Source: Bacteroidota bacterium
GTDB lineage: Bacteria; Bacteroidota; Ignavibacteria; Kapaibacteriales; HRBIN21
Assembly (NCBI GenBank): GCA_030550275.1
Contig: JAUQPR010000006.1
Coordinates: 1-64,000 of the forward strand
Length of the DNA: 64,000 nucleotides
Direction: 5' to 3'
Shown here: piece by piece, positions 8,260 through 17,887 of the stretch
How positions within the stretch are numbered: the first letter of the stretch is position 1
Layout: every line of letters starts with the position of its first letter
The notes under the pieces: generated by a model
Told to the model about the DNA's origin: nothing
What the model saw: only the letters and a program-made list of their open reading frames with translations
Databases searched by the model: none
Position numbers and translations under genes: made by a program

Positions 8260-10305
8260 CTATTGCCGGCGCGCCGAACGCGTGATGCGCTGCAATGCAG
8301 CGGTGTTGATACTGACGGGGAAGCGCTCCCGCAGCCGCTGGAGCCAGCGTTCGGTCAGCTCCTGCTGGAGTTGCTCCTGCACGGCGGCGGCAAAGTCCGG
8401 GATGGCTTCCTCGAAGCTCTTCTGCCGCGGAGGCTCGTACGCGTTGATGCGCAGCAGCACAAAGCCCTGTTCGTAGGGGAGCGGACCGAGGATATCTCCG
8501 GCGCGGGCTTGCTGCTGCTCGGCAAGTTGGGCAAGCTTGCTGTGCTTAGGTGTCAGGCGTCCCCAATGCCCCTTGCGCTCGCGGTAGCCCGGGCGCTGAG
8601 TGTACTGTTGCGCAAGCTCGGCGAAGTCGGCTCCAGCATCGAGCCGCTGGCGGAGTGCACGCGCCAGGGAGTCCGAGAGCACGTAGATTTCGCTGATGTC
8701 GTAGACCGGCTCGGTGAGGTAGCGGTGGCGTGTGCTGTCGTAGTAGGCACGGGCGCGGAGGGTGTCGAAGATGAGCTTGCTCCAGACCTCGCGCTCTTCG
8801 ACGCGGAAGAGCAGGAGCCCGTCGCGGAAGTCCTTGAGCATTTGGGCGAATTCGGGGTACTCCTTCTCCAGATTCCTCGTGGCGTAGGCAATGAGCGCGG
8901 GCGTGGTGATCCGGCGTACGGCTTGCCGGAGGGAGGCTGCTTTGAGTGGATAGCCGCGGAAGGCGGGCTGCGCCAGGGAATCCAGAAGTTGCCCAACGGT
9001 GACGGTGGGCAGATTCTGGCAGCGGTAGAGCGGCTGTGAGAGCAGCTCGCGGGGCACGGCGGCAGCCCATGCGGTGTCGAAGGTGGTCTTTGTGGTGTCC
9101 ACAGCAGCAAGGAGCGCCGCAAAGGCGGATTCCTCCAGCCGGCACTGGAGCACCGCGCGCAGGGAGTCCAGGAAGCGTTCGCGGTCCTCATCGTAGTAGA
9201 GCCGCCGGTAGAGGCGACGCAGGGTTTCCCGCTCCTCCTCGGCGGTGTAGCGCTTTGTGGAGTCGCGGCGGATGATGTGGACGCCGAAGGCGGTGATGAC
9301 CGTTCCCAGCTCTCCATCGCGCAGGCGGAAGAGGGCGTCTTCGAACTCCGGCAGCAGGCGGCTTTGGATGGTTTCAAAGCCCAGGGAGCGGCTGTACCAG
9401 CTTCCCAGTTCGCCGCCACGCTCGGCAGTGACCTTGTCAATGGAGTGCTGGCGGGCGAGTTCGGCAAAATCCGCTCCAGCACGCAGGAGCTCCATGAGGC
9501 TATCAGCTTTTGCAAGCGCGGCGGCAGTATCCCCCTCCACGATGGGCAAAAGGATGTGGCGGGCGCGCACGGCAACGCGTGGCTCGCGCGCCAGCAGCTT
9601 GACGATGAAGTAGCCGTAGCGGGTGCGGATGGGCTGCGGGAAGACCTCTCCGGGCTTGAGCCGGTAGGCGACATCTTCGATCGGGCGCAGGATCATCCCG
9701 CCCGTGATGTAGGGCAGCACGCCGCCGCGGGATGCAGTCTCGCGGTCATCGGAGGAATCCCGCGCCAGTTGTTCAAAGGGCACACCCTGGCGCAACAGCT
9801 CCAGAGCGCGCAGCGCCCGCTGGTAGGCTTCGCTGGTGTCCTGCTCGAAGTCGCGCGAAAACAGCATAATGGCAAGCTTCAGCTCCCATTGCCGGCGGCG
9901 CAGCAGCTCTTCGACGGCGGGCTCGACCAGCTTTTTGTCGAAGAGGAAGCTCTCGGCAACGACGCGCCGGTTCTGCTCCAGCTCCGCCCGAATGGCGGAG
10001 TCCTGCTCCAAGCCGCGCGAGAGCGCATCGAGCACCTTCAGCCGGTAGTTGATGTACAGGCGCAGGAAGCTCTCCAGGCTATCACGCGACAGCTCGCTCA
10101 GCCGTACTCCTTGGCGGTTGAGATTGCGTCGGTAGACCCGCTCCAACTGCGCGTACGTAATCTTCTCCGGTCCAACCGTCGCCAGCACGAGCTGCTCCAA
10201 GGATTCTGCGCGCTTGGGGGTGCGCGGCGATTTCTGCGCCAGTACGGGAACGCTCGAGATCACCAGGAGCACCAGCACACTCTGCCAGATTCGTGCGCGA
10301 AGCAT
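8260..10305 (-). CDS. Periplasmic peptidyl-prolyl isomerase/foldase with three parvulin domains (SurA/PpiD-like)
   Basis: 681 residues starting with a signal peptide (MLRARIWQSVLVLLVISSVPVLAQ). After a SurA_N-like helical region with an INYRLKVLDAL segment come three parvulin-type rotamase units, at roughly 145-255, 260-365 and 535-640. The second is the most canonical (VRARHILLP, GADFAELARQHS, GGELGSW, FGVHIIRRD). It probably assists folding of outer-membrane and secreted proteins in the periplasm, and lies just downstream of two large secreted-protein genes. The ATG at 10305 is preferred over a GTG at 10332 because it starts the signal peptide. Confidence 0.85.
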   Translation of the reverse strand: MLRARIWQSVLVLLVISSVPVLAQKSPRTPKRAESLEQLVLATVGPEKITYAQLERVYRRNLNRQGVRLSELSRDSLESFLRLYINYRLKVLDALSRGLEQDSAIRAELEQNRRVVAESFLFDKKLVEPAVEELLRRRQWELKLAIMLFSRDFEQDTSEAYQRALRALELLRQGVPFEQLARDSSDDRETASRGGVLPYITGGMILRPIEDVAYRLKPGEVFPQPIRTRYGYFIVKLLAREPRVAVRARHILLPIVEGDTAAALAKADSLMELLRAGADFAELARQHSIDKVTAERGGELGSWYSRSLGFETIQSRLLPEFEDALFRLRDGELGTVITAFGVHIIRRDSTKRYTAEEERETLRRLYRRLYYDEDRERFLDSLRAVLQCRLEESAFAALLAAVDTTKTTFDTAWAAAVPRELLSQPLYRCQNLPTVTVGQLLDSLAQPAFRGYPLKAASLRQAVRRITTPALIAYATRNLEKEYPEFAQMLKDFRDGLLLFRVEEREVWSKLIFDTLRARAYYDSTRHRYLTEPVYDISEIYVLSDSLARALRQRLDAGADFAELAQQYTQRPGYRERKGHWGRLTPKHSKLAQLAEQQQARAGDILGPLPYEQGFVLLRINAYEPPRQKSFEEAIPDFAAAVQEQLQQELTERWLQRLRERFPVSINTAALQRITRSARRQ

Positions 10306-10342
10306 TCCGAACCTACTCGGCAGTGGTACCACGTCAAGGCAG

Positions 10343-10350
10343 CAAAATTG
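10343..10350 (-). promoter_or_regulatory. Near-consensus -7 box (CAATTTTG) upstream of the foldase gene
   Basis: Minus-strand CAATTTTG matches TAnnTTTG at all fixed positions but the first, and ends 38 bases before the ATG at 10305. It sits in the 73-base gap after the FN3 gene, so the foldase may have its own promoter. Confidence 0.35.
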
Positions 10351-10378
10351 AGGAAAACCGCCCGTTGGTGCAGCGGGT

Positions 10379-12403
10379 TCAGCGCAACTCCAGCGTCACC
10401 ACAGCCGAGGGCATGCTCCAGTTCCCCGTGCGGTGGCTGCGCAGACGGAGCCGGTAGTAGTAGGTTTGCCCTGGGCGCGCAGCTTGGTCCACAAAGCGGC
10501 GCTGCTCGGTCGGCAGAAGCGGCGAAATCGGCAGGAAGTTCTCCCCGTCGCTGCTGCGCTCGATGACAACGGACGACTCCGCCGCCGTAGTGCTACTCCA
10601 GACGATGACAACCCCTTCGGGGGAGCTGTACACCGAGTCGATGACCGGCACAGCCGGCGGCGCCGTGCTATACGCCTGGGCGGCGATCCGCTCAGACGGC
10701 ATGGAGAGGTTGAAGGCGCTGTCGATGGCGACCAGCTCGTACCAGTAGAGCCGACCCGGTTCGATGAGCGAATCCCGGAACCGGCGGAGCTCTGCCGGAA
10801 TGGGGTCGCCGCCGTTGAGAGTAACAGGGGGCGCGAGCGTATCGGCGTAGCGGTTGAGCCAGAAGCCGAGCAGATCCGAGGCAGAGCCAATCTCCCACTC
10901 CAGCACCACCGCTCCATCCTCGCCGCGGGCTGCGGTGAAATAGGGTGCAGGCGGGGGAACGATATCGGGCAGCAGAACGAGCACCGCCGGAGTCCATTCG
11001 CTGCGGTTGCCCCGGCGGTCAACGGCACGGACCTTGTACCAGAAGCTGGTCCGCCCGGCTTCGGGGGTGAGCTCGTCGGTAAAGGTCGTGTCCGTGAGGA
11101 GGTGGGGGGAGACGAGCGTGAATTCGCCCGTTGGGGAGAGGCTGCGGCTGACCTCGTAGCCCCACACATCGGGAGCAGTGCTGCGCGTCCAGCGCAGCCG
11201 TGCGCGCCCAATCTCCCCGTAGCCCATGAGGAAGCGCGGGGGTGGGGGAGGGATGATGTCCGGCACCGGCACAGCATGCGGGAGCGAGAGGTCGCTTTCG
11301 CTCCCATCGGCGGCAACGGCGCTGACGGCATAGGCGGCGTATTCGGTGGGGAGCTCGCCCGGTCGGTCTACGTACGTGCGCTGCCCCGCAGGGAGCGGAG
11401 AGCGGGTCAGCCGGACACGGGCGGTATCCATCCCCAGCGGCCAGCGGTAGACGTGGTAGCCTACGGTGCGTGGGTCGGGCGAAGCCTCCCAGGAGAGCAG
11501 AACCGAATCCCCCTCCACACGGGCGATGAGAGCGTAGGGGACCAGCAGTGGGCGTGCATCGCGCGCAACAACGGTGATGGGCTCACTCCAGGGTCCTTCG
11601 CGCCCGAACACGTCAACGCTGCTGACGCGGTAGCTGTAGGCTTTCCCCTCTTCGAGCCCCTCGGCGTCCACGTAGAGGTACGCCGTCGGCAGGTTCTCAT
11701 CGAGCCATACGGTGATGACCGGACGTTCGGGCGCGGTGAGCCGAACGTAGCCGGTATCGTGCGGAGCTTTGCGCCAGACGTGGTAGCCCCAGATGCCGCG
11801 TTGCCGGCTGCCCTTGAAGTCCCACAGGAGCTGGATGCGGACGCTATCGGCGGCTTTGCCGGTCAGCCCGCTCGGCGGAGGTGGGAGCTGGAGAGTGCCT
11901 GCCTCCACGTCGAGCACTTCGGCAACGGTCTCCCCACCCAGCATCAGCGCGTAGTCGTAGCGGCGTCCGCGCCGGGCAGTGGTGTCGTGGTAGGTCACGC
12001 CCAGGATGTGCGCCATCCGCTGCGGATCGTCCAGCAACGCCTCCTGCAGCAGCGAAAGGACCTGGCGGCGCAGCGTATCTGGCGTGGTGGGGTCCTCTGC
12101 GGCGTTGATGAACAGCTCAAGCGTGTCCAGGGCGCCTGGGGGAACATCGGCGGGAATCCAAGGGGTCCAGCGCTCCCGCGTGGGGCGTTGCACGGTTGTC
12201 AGGGGCTCGTAGACATTCCGGCGGCTATCGCGCCGGAGCAGCACGTACTCGCGCGGGAGCGGGCGGTCGAAGGGCAGCGTCCATAGCAGCCGCACACCAA
12301 CGCTATCCCCAGCCGCCCACAGGTGCACGCGAGGAACCTGCGCCAGCGCCGAGAGGCTCAGCGCAAGCACCAGAGCACCTCCTATTCCAAGCCTTCGCCC
12401 CAT
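10379..12403 (-). CDS. Secreted protein with about six fibronectin type III domains
   Basis: 674 residues with a signal peptide (MGRRLGIGGALVLALSLSALAQ). The mature protein is a string of about six FN3-like modules. Each shows the 'LLW/LSW/LRW' core-Trp strand and a 'GYHVW/GYEVSR/FWLNR' strand, separated by Pro-rich linkers (for example IIPPPPPRF). No T9SS tail is evident. The ATG at 12403 follows a GGGAAGGG ribosome-binding site and is preferred to the in-frame ATG at 12436. It lies 36 bases after the giant gene upstream on the same strand, so the two are probably co-transcribed. Likely a structural, adhesive or carbohydrate-binding surface protein; substrate unknown. Confidence 0.8.
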   Translation of the reverse strand: MGRRLGIGGALVLALSLSALAQVPRVHLWAAGDSVGVRLLWTLPFDRPLPREYVLLRRDSRRNVYEPLTTVQRPTRERWTPWIPADVPPGALDTLELFINAAEDPTTPDTLRRQVLSLLQEALLDDPQRMAHILGVTYHDTTARRGRRYDYALMLGGETVAEVLDVEAGTLQLPPPPSGLTGKAADSVRIQLLWDFKGSRQRGIWGYHVWRKAPHDTGYVRLTAPERPVITVWLDENLPTAYLYVDAEGLEEGKAYSYRVSSVDVFGREGPWSEPITVVARDARPLLVPYALIARVEGDSVLLSWEASPDPRTVGYHVYRWPLGMDTARVRLTRSPLPAGQRTYVDRPGELPTEYAAYAVSAVAADGSESDLSLPHAVPVPDIIPPPPPRFLMGYGEIGRARLRWTRSTAPDVWGYEVSRSLSPTGEFTLVSPHLLTDTTFTDELTPEAGRTSFWYKVRAVDRRGNRSEWTPAVLVLLPDIVPPPAPYFTAARGEDGAVVLEWEIGSASDLLGFWLNRYADTLAPPVTLNGGDPIPAELRRFRDSLIEPGRLYWYELVAIDSAFNLSMPSERIAAQAYSTAPPAVPVIDSVYSSPEGVVIVWSSTTAAESSVVIERSSDGENFLPISPLLPTEQRRFVDQAARPGQTYYYRLRLRSHRTGNWSMPSAVVTLELR

Positions 12404-12439
12404 TTGTGCCCTTCCCTGCCGGCTACATCGCTCCATCGA

Positions 12440-15400
12440 CTACGGATCGGGTTGGACCGCTGGGACACCTGCGCCCGGGGTGCAGGAAGCATCCCCAGGG
12501 ACTCCGTGCTCTACGCAGTTGTCGCTTGGGACTGCTTCGCTGAAGGGACTTCTGGGCAGAACCCAGACGCTCAAGCCCTGTAGCCCAGGCTCGGCGGGGA
12601 GGCTGACACTGAAGGTGTACTCCCCACCGCTGGGCAGAGCGCGCGGCAGCAGCAGCGATTGACGCTGTTCCGTAACGGAGCCTGCGATGTTCTTCCGCAC
12701 AATGACCGCAAAGGGGGTACCGGCGAAGATGGTCCGCGCACCGGTATTGCGCAGCCGCAGGTTGAGCCTGAGCACCCCTTCATCCTGCCGCACCGGCACG
12801 GACTGCCAGGAGAGCTGTGTGGAGAGCTGCAGCGAACGCTCCGCCAGTGCTGGCAGCCGGGTCCAGTTCCAGCGGTCTATCTCCAGCGGCAGTGCGTCCA
12901 GAAGGCGGTCTGCCGTGTCCGGTCGCGTTGCGGTGGAGCCGCTCCTCTTGGCGTTGAGGATGGTGAAGCTCACCTGGTTGGCAACCACCGCAAAGCCCTC
13001 GTCCGGTGCATCCGCGACGACGATCGGCTGGAGCTGCAGGGTATCCCAAGTCAGCTCGTGCCCCCAATACCCCCATCCGCTGGCTGCTATTCGCTCTGCG
13101 CTCTGGATCAGCCCACCGGCGGGACCTCGCCACTCCCACGTACGCCCACGGCTATCGCGCACGCGCAGCCACAGGTCCCGTCCAAACTCCAGGGGCAGCA
13201 GAGGCTGGTCAACGTCGAAGACCAACAGCCGAATGCCTGGCGGGGTAGAGGACATCGCCGTATCGCGGAAGCGCCCGACGGGCATACGGGTGACCTCGAA
13301 TCGCCATCCCGAAGGCGCTCCGGTTGTGAATTCGAGCGTGTCCTGTGCCTCTGTTCGAGAGGAACCGTCAGCGCTGTCCCCTGGGCATCGCGCCCACCAC
13401 TCGCCGCTGATGATGAGCCGGTAGCGCGTGTTGGGCATGAGTGTAGTGATGGCGTAGGAAGTCGAGCTGACCTGACGCTCCGGGCGGATGACAACGGAAT
13501 CCCCACGACTGCTGACGTTGATGCGGACATCACGGAGCCCGCCGCCAGGCAGGACTTCGTAGAGCCGGCAGTTGAGGTTGCGGAGCTGCCATTGGCACGT
13601 GCCCGTCCCACCGGCAGACCAGCCGGGCGCGACAGGTGCTCCCAACTGTAGCCGCAGCGGCTGTTCGATGGGGATACCTGTCTGCCTGCGCCCTGGGGTG
13701 CTCCAGACCACCAGCGCCGGAGGCTGCTGCTGTTGGGCATTGCTGCTTGACCAGGAGGAGCGTTCGTTGGCTAAGCTGGCGCAGGAGAGGTTTTGGGCTT
13801 CATCTGCCAATGCGCCACCTTTCTTTGCGCCTTCCTTATCGCCAGCTCTGCCGTAGCCGTAGTAGCCCGATTGTACGGAGAGCGAGCTGCTGTGCCACTG
13901 CGGGAGGCAAACCCGCCTGCCCGATGCATCCGTGAAGCAGGTCTGCGGAATTGTGAGCTGTGTGCGGAACACCCCGCGGGCTCGGAGCTCGATGGAGGCA
14001 CCTCTGCAGTTTTCCACACTTCCACTGCAATTATCGCCTTTGCGGCAATGCCTCCAATGGCGGTTGAGATCTACCCAGTTGCCGCTCCCGCAGTAGTAGC
14101 CTTCGACGTGGTCGTACGCCTGGGTTCCATCCCAGCCCCCGGAGTAGTCGGCATTTACCGAGAAGCCCAGGGCACCGCCCAGCTTCGTCTCGGCAACGAA
14201 GTTCGACCCCGAACGGGAGAAGCGGAAGAGGTAGTATCCGCAGAGCTCTCCCCTGAAGCCCAGCCCAAAGTGGAAGGGCAGGTGAATTCCCAAAACACTC
14301 AGCTTCACCCCAACAACTCCGGCGCCGCTGAAGCTTCCCACAAACTCCGCGCTCGTGGGGCAGACCTTCAGCCGCAGAGCGTCCAGGCTGGTGTATGCCT
14401 TTGCAACGACATCTACGCCGAGCAGGTCGCTTCCGATGCCGACATCCAGGTCTACCAGAATCCACCGGCCCCAGAGGTTGAACTGGAAGCAGTCGCTGTT
14501 CAGGTTCGCAGAGAAGCCGGTGCTGAACGTGGTCACAAGCAGCCTGACGGTGGCGCTGCCGCCAAGCGAGATTGTCGCCCCGCGCAGATTGCCACCTGGG
14601 AGGGAGATGTTGGCATACGCTGTTCCCTCCGCCAGGCGGACGGTGGGGAGGACACGGATATCACCATCCAGACTCAGGAGCAGCCCGGAGCCGAAGTTGA
14701 CCGTTGCCGTTGCCGAAAGGCGGTAGAGCTGCAGCGAGGGATCGGCGAAGATGAGCCCTCCGCGCAGCAGCAGGCTCCGCGATGCGTCGGGGACCAACGG
14801 AGGCGGTGGCACAATGCCGGCGGTTTCGCTGATGAGGCTGCGATTGACCGGGTCCAGCCGTACATGCCAGCCAGCGCCGACGATGCCGCCGACCAGGTGG
14901 AACACCCCGGGCACGATGGGCACGCCTCCGGGCACGACGGCAGCGCCCTGCAAGAACCAGAAGCGGTAGGGTGTTCCCGTTGTGACCGAGCCGAGAGCGA
15001 AGTCCACCTGCGCCTCGAATCCGCCCAAGGCGTAGAACGCCGCGCTGAGCTGCCCAAGGATGCCCGAAGCGGTGACCGTGCCGGAGCCGGAGCCGTACCG
15101 GATCGTGCCCCAGAGGAGCTCTCCGCGCAGCGCAAAGGCACCGGAGACGGTGATGTTGATTGCGGCTCCCTCGCTCTGCATGCAGCCGTTGTCGTAGATG
15201 CGCAGCCGGCGGACGCGTACGCCGGAGCCGCCGCCGGGCAGCCCGGAGGCAGCATCAATGCTCACGCCACCGCTGAGCCCGACCCACCAGTGCTTCTGGG
15301 AGTCGCTGCAGCTGCCGCTGGGCTGGTGGTAGCCCAGTCCGACCTCCTGCACCTGGAGCGTGATGCCGGCGATGGTGAGGTTGCCCCAGCGCGAGACATT

Positions 15401-17707
15401 TATCCAGCCCTCGGCGCTCTCCAGCTCCACATCGCCATTGTTCCAGATGCGCAGCCCGCTGAATTCCACGTACGATGAGGGATCCGCCGGCGGGGCGTGG
15501 AGCCGGATTACAGTGAACTCAACGTACCCGCGCCGTGGACCACTGGGGGCAACTTTGGCAATGCGTCCGTTGTGCAGAATCAGCCGGGCGTAGGAGCCGA
15601 AGTCGAGCTGGATGCCGCCGAAGATGTCCAGTGTGCCCAGCCAGTTCCAGCTTGCATCGCAAGTCAGGCGCAGGCGGAGACTATCGAGCTGCGCCCACGT
15701 AGCGGGCTTGCTCAGAGTGGGGGGCAAGCGCAGCAGCCCTGAGACCGTAAAGCTCTGGAATGCGCCGCGGCACCAGCGGATCTCCAGGCTGTCAACGCGG
15801 ACTCGGAACCCGGCGTAGTGGATGCTGTCGCGTGGGGCGCTCACCACGCTCAAGCTGAGCTTGAGTTCGCCGCCGATATCCTCAGCAATCACGTTGCGGG
15901 CGTAGACCCGCAGGGTGTCGCTCTCGATGGGGATGGAGAGCGTGAGCCCCGGAATCCACACGCCGCGCCAGGCGGGATTCCCCCAGTCGCTCTGCGAGCA
16001 CAGCCCTGCCGGTGGGAATCCCGGGGGGTTGAGCATGCTGCTCAGATCTACCACGACCGTATCCAGCCGCAGCCGTACTGGCGTGGGGCGAAGCTGAGCG
16101 GTTCGACCCCGGAAGAGCACAGTAACGAGCAGGTCGGCTCCACCTCGGTCCAGCCGCAGGAGGAAGCGCCCACTCGGTGGGGGCTCCAGGCATTCGAGGG
16201 TCAGCTCTCCGCCGACCTGGAGCCAACCGGTGAAGGCTGCGGTCGCGGTATCGAAGCGAGCATGGAGCATCACGGAGTCGAAGCGCGCGCTCACGCAGGG
16301 TCCGATGAGCAGCCCGCTGCCGTCGCAGGTCCATGCCGTGGGGATGTGCACCCGGATGGGCGGGAGCCCGTCAAGCCCGATTGGCTGCCAGCCCAATTCG
16401 ATGGAGTCAACGGCGCGGCAGGTGATGGTCCCGCTCCAGTCAATCACAGTGCGGGCACGGACTCGAGCAGTGCTTGGCGAGAACTCCCACTCCAGAATCC
16501 GCAGCAGGTGGTTTGCGGCTGTGGGAGCGCTTTTGAGCAAGAGGTTCCGCACCTCCGTCGAGCGCACAATGCCGGAGATGAGCGACGCCGGCGCTCCCGC
16601 TCTGCCGGGCAGCACGAGGATGGTGGTGAAGCTGAACTGGACCGAATCGCGCAGGAAGGGGATGTAGACCTTTCCCCTGCCGCTGAGCGTGCACGGGGCG
16701 GTGGTGCAGCGCACGGCGGTCTCGAGCTGGAGGAGGAAGCCACCGGGCAGCGCAACACGTGTCACCACAGTATCAGGGAGACCCGGGGAACCAGGGCGAC
16801 CGCGCTCTCCAGGGGGCGTGCCGCTGGAAGGCGTACCCGGCGCACCACCTTCGGCGCTCGGGGTGGGCGCAGGCGGGAGGAAAACGAAGATCTGGCTCTT
16901 CCCCTGGTTGCGTGCTGCCGGGCGTCCATCGGGCAGCAGGGCTTGCACCTGCCAGGCGAAGCTGGTCGCATCGGGGTAGAGCGCAAAGGGCGGCGCCGTC
17001 GGCGGATACAGCAGCGACGTTCCCGAGAGCACGGTCTCGTAGATGGGCGAATTGCGCTCGATGGCGCTGCGCCGGTCCTGTCCGTCGTAGATGGGCACAA
17101 TCCGCAGACGGTACTGGACTGGACCCAGGGTGGGCTGCACCGGAGTCCAGCTCAACAGCGGCGTGCCCGTGGTGAGTTGGCTGCCATCGGCTGGGGTGAG
17201 CAAGACTGGCGGATCGGGCAGCACAACCGATGCAGTGCGGCAGAGGTTCCCTGTGGCTGCAATCGGGCGAAGTTGGGCGTCCAGGAGGCGCACGCAGAAC
17301 TCGTACGTGCCCTCCGGTAGCATGCCCGTCGCTGCTACCCGATCGCGGATATCGGTGGCAACGAGCTCCACCGCCTCCTCGTGGAGGATCTCCGGACCCG
17401 TGAACACCACCGTCATCGGTCCGCTGGGGATGGAGACCCGAGGCTGCAGGGGATGCCCATCTTTGGAGCGTGCCAGGAGGCGTCCGGAGGGGAATTCGCG
17501 GAGTTCGAACCCGATGCGGGCGTCCGGATATGCAGGAGTAGGTGCTGAGGAGCTGACCACGACGCGCACGATCGTGGGGTCTTGGCGCCACGCGCTAATC
17601 TCCCCTGGCAGCGGCTCCCTCAGCAGCACCGTGACGGTGAGCTGCTGCGCCAGTGCAACCGTTGGGAGCAACAGGAGACCTTTCCGAAGTGCTGCTGCCA
17701 CGTTCAT
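12440..17707 (-). CDS. Giant secreted multidomain protein (1755 aa)
   Basis: The largest gene in the window. A signal peptide (MNVAAALRKGLLLLPTVALAQ) is followed by beta-sandwich domains. Residues of about 165-270 resemble the Ig-like 'PxLLTPADGS...LSWTPV' modules of Bacteroidota surface proteins. A Gly/Pro linker near 280-315 (GTPPGERGRPGSPG) is collagen-like. A long central region rich in short beta repeats follows, to about residue 1250, then a Ser/Gln-rich linker and a Big_5-like Ig domain (IPIEQPLRLQL...PNTRYRLIISGEWW). A CARDB-like domain (VLRLNLRLRNTGARTIFAG) lies near the C-terminus. No membrane anchor or T9SS tail is obvious. A TAnnTTTG box lies 95 bases upstream. Likely a surface adhesin or scaffold; no function can be assigned. 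Confidence 0.85.
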   Translation of the reverse strand: MNVAAALRKGLLLLPTVALAQQLTVTVLLREPLPGEISAWRQDPTIVRVVVSSSAPTPAYPDARIGFELREFPSGRLLARSKDGHPLQPRVSIPSGPMTVVFTGPEILHEEAVELVATDIRDRVAATGMLPEGTYEFCVRLLDAQLRPIAATGNLCRTASVVLPDPPVLLTPADGSQLTTGTPLLSWTPVQPTLGPVQYRLRIVPIYDGQDRRSAIERNSPIYETVLSGTSLLYPPTAPPFALYPDATSFAWQVQALLPDGRPAARNQGKSQIFVFLPPAPTPSAEGGAPGTPSSGTPPGERGRPGSPGLPDTVVTRVALPGGFLLQLETAVRCTTAPCTLSGRGKVYIPFLRDSVQFSFTTILVLPGRAGAPASLISGIVRSTEVRNLLLKSAPTAANHLLRILEWEFSPSTARVRARTVIDWSGTITCRAVDSIELGWQPIGLDGLPPIRVHIPTAWTCDGSGLLIGPCVSARFDSVMLHARFDTATAAFTGWLQVGGELTLECLEPPPSGRFLLRLDRGGADLLVTVLFRGRTAQLRPTPVRLRLDTVVVDLSSMLNPPGFPPAGLCSQSDWGNPAWRGVWIPGLTLSIPIESDTLRVYARNVIAEDIGGELKLSLSVVSAPRDSIHYAGFRVRVDSLEIRWCRGAFQSFTVSGLLRLPPTLSKPATWAQLDSLRLRLTCDASWNWLGTLDIFGGIQLDFGSYARLILHNGRIAKVAPSGPRRGYVEFTVIRLHAPPADPSSYVEFSGLRIWNNGDVELESAEGWINVSRWGNLTIAGITLQVQEVGLGYHQPSGSCSDSQKHWWVGLSGGVSIDAASGLPGGGSGVRVRRLRIYDNGCMQSEGAAINITVSGAFALRGELLWGTIRYGSGSGTVTASGILGQLSAAFYALGGFEAQVDFALGSVTTGTPYRFWFLQGAAVVPGGVPIVPGVFHLVGGIVGAGWHVRLDPVNRSLISETAGIVPPPPLVPDASRSLLLRGGLIFADPSLQLYRLSATATVNFGSGLLLSLDGDIRVLPTVRLAEGTAYANISLPGGNLRGATISLGGSATVRLLVTTFSTGFSANLNSDCFQFNLWGRWILVDLDVGIGSDLLGVDVVAKAYTSLDALRLKVCPTSAEFVGSFSGAGVVGVKLSVLGIHLPFHFGLGFRGELCGYYLFRFSRSGSNFVAETKLGGALGFSVNADYSGGWDGTQAYDHVEGYYCGSGNWVDLNRHWRHCRKGDNCSGSVENCRGASIELRARGVFRTQLTIPQTCFTDASGRRVCLPQWHSSSLSVQSGYYGYGRAGDKEGAKKGGALADEAQNLSCASLANERSSWSSSNAQQQQPPALVVWSTPGRRQTGIPIEQPLRLQLGAPVAPGWSAGGTGTCQWQLRNLNCRLYEVLPGGGLRDVRINVSSRGDSVVIRPERQVSSTSYAITTLMPNTRYRLIISGEWWARCPGDSADGSSRTEAQDTLEFTTGAPSGWRFEVTRMPVGRFRDTAMSSTPPGIRLLVFDVDQPLLPLEFGRDLWLRVRDSRGRTWEWRGPAGGLIQSAERIAASGWGYWGHELTWDTLQLQPIVVADAPDEGFAVVANQVSFTILNAKRSGSTATRPDTADRLLDALPLEIDRWNWTRLPALAERSLQLSTQLSWQSVPVRQDEGVLRLNLRLRNTGARTIFAGTPFAVIVRKNIAGSVTEQRQSLLLPRALPSGGEYTFSVSLPAEPGLQGLSVWVLPRSPFSEAVPSDNCVEHGVPGDASCTPGAGVPAVQPDP

Positions 17708-17801
17708 GGTAGCGGCTTGGCATTGCTCGACTCTGCCAAGGTGCGGTATACTACCGCGTGCGCCGGCAAGTTCCGCATCTGCTTGAGCGCTGCTTCGGCG
17801 G

Positions 17802-17809
17802 CAAAGATA
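17802..17809 (-). promoter_or_regulatory. Promoter -7 box TATCTTTG for the giant-protein operon
   Basis: Exact minus-strand TAnnTTTG match, 95 bases upstream of the ATG at 17707, in the divergent region shared with the CDF gene. It implies a 5' untranslated leader of roughly 90 bases. Confidence 0.5.
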
Positions 17810-17887
17810 CTCAACCCGCAGGAGCGAGCACGCCTCACAGCACCTTCGGACATTCGTCTTCTACCGCCGGAGAGTGGAACCTACACG

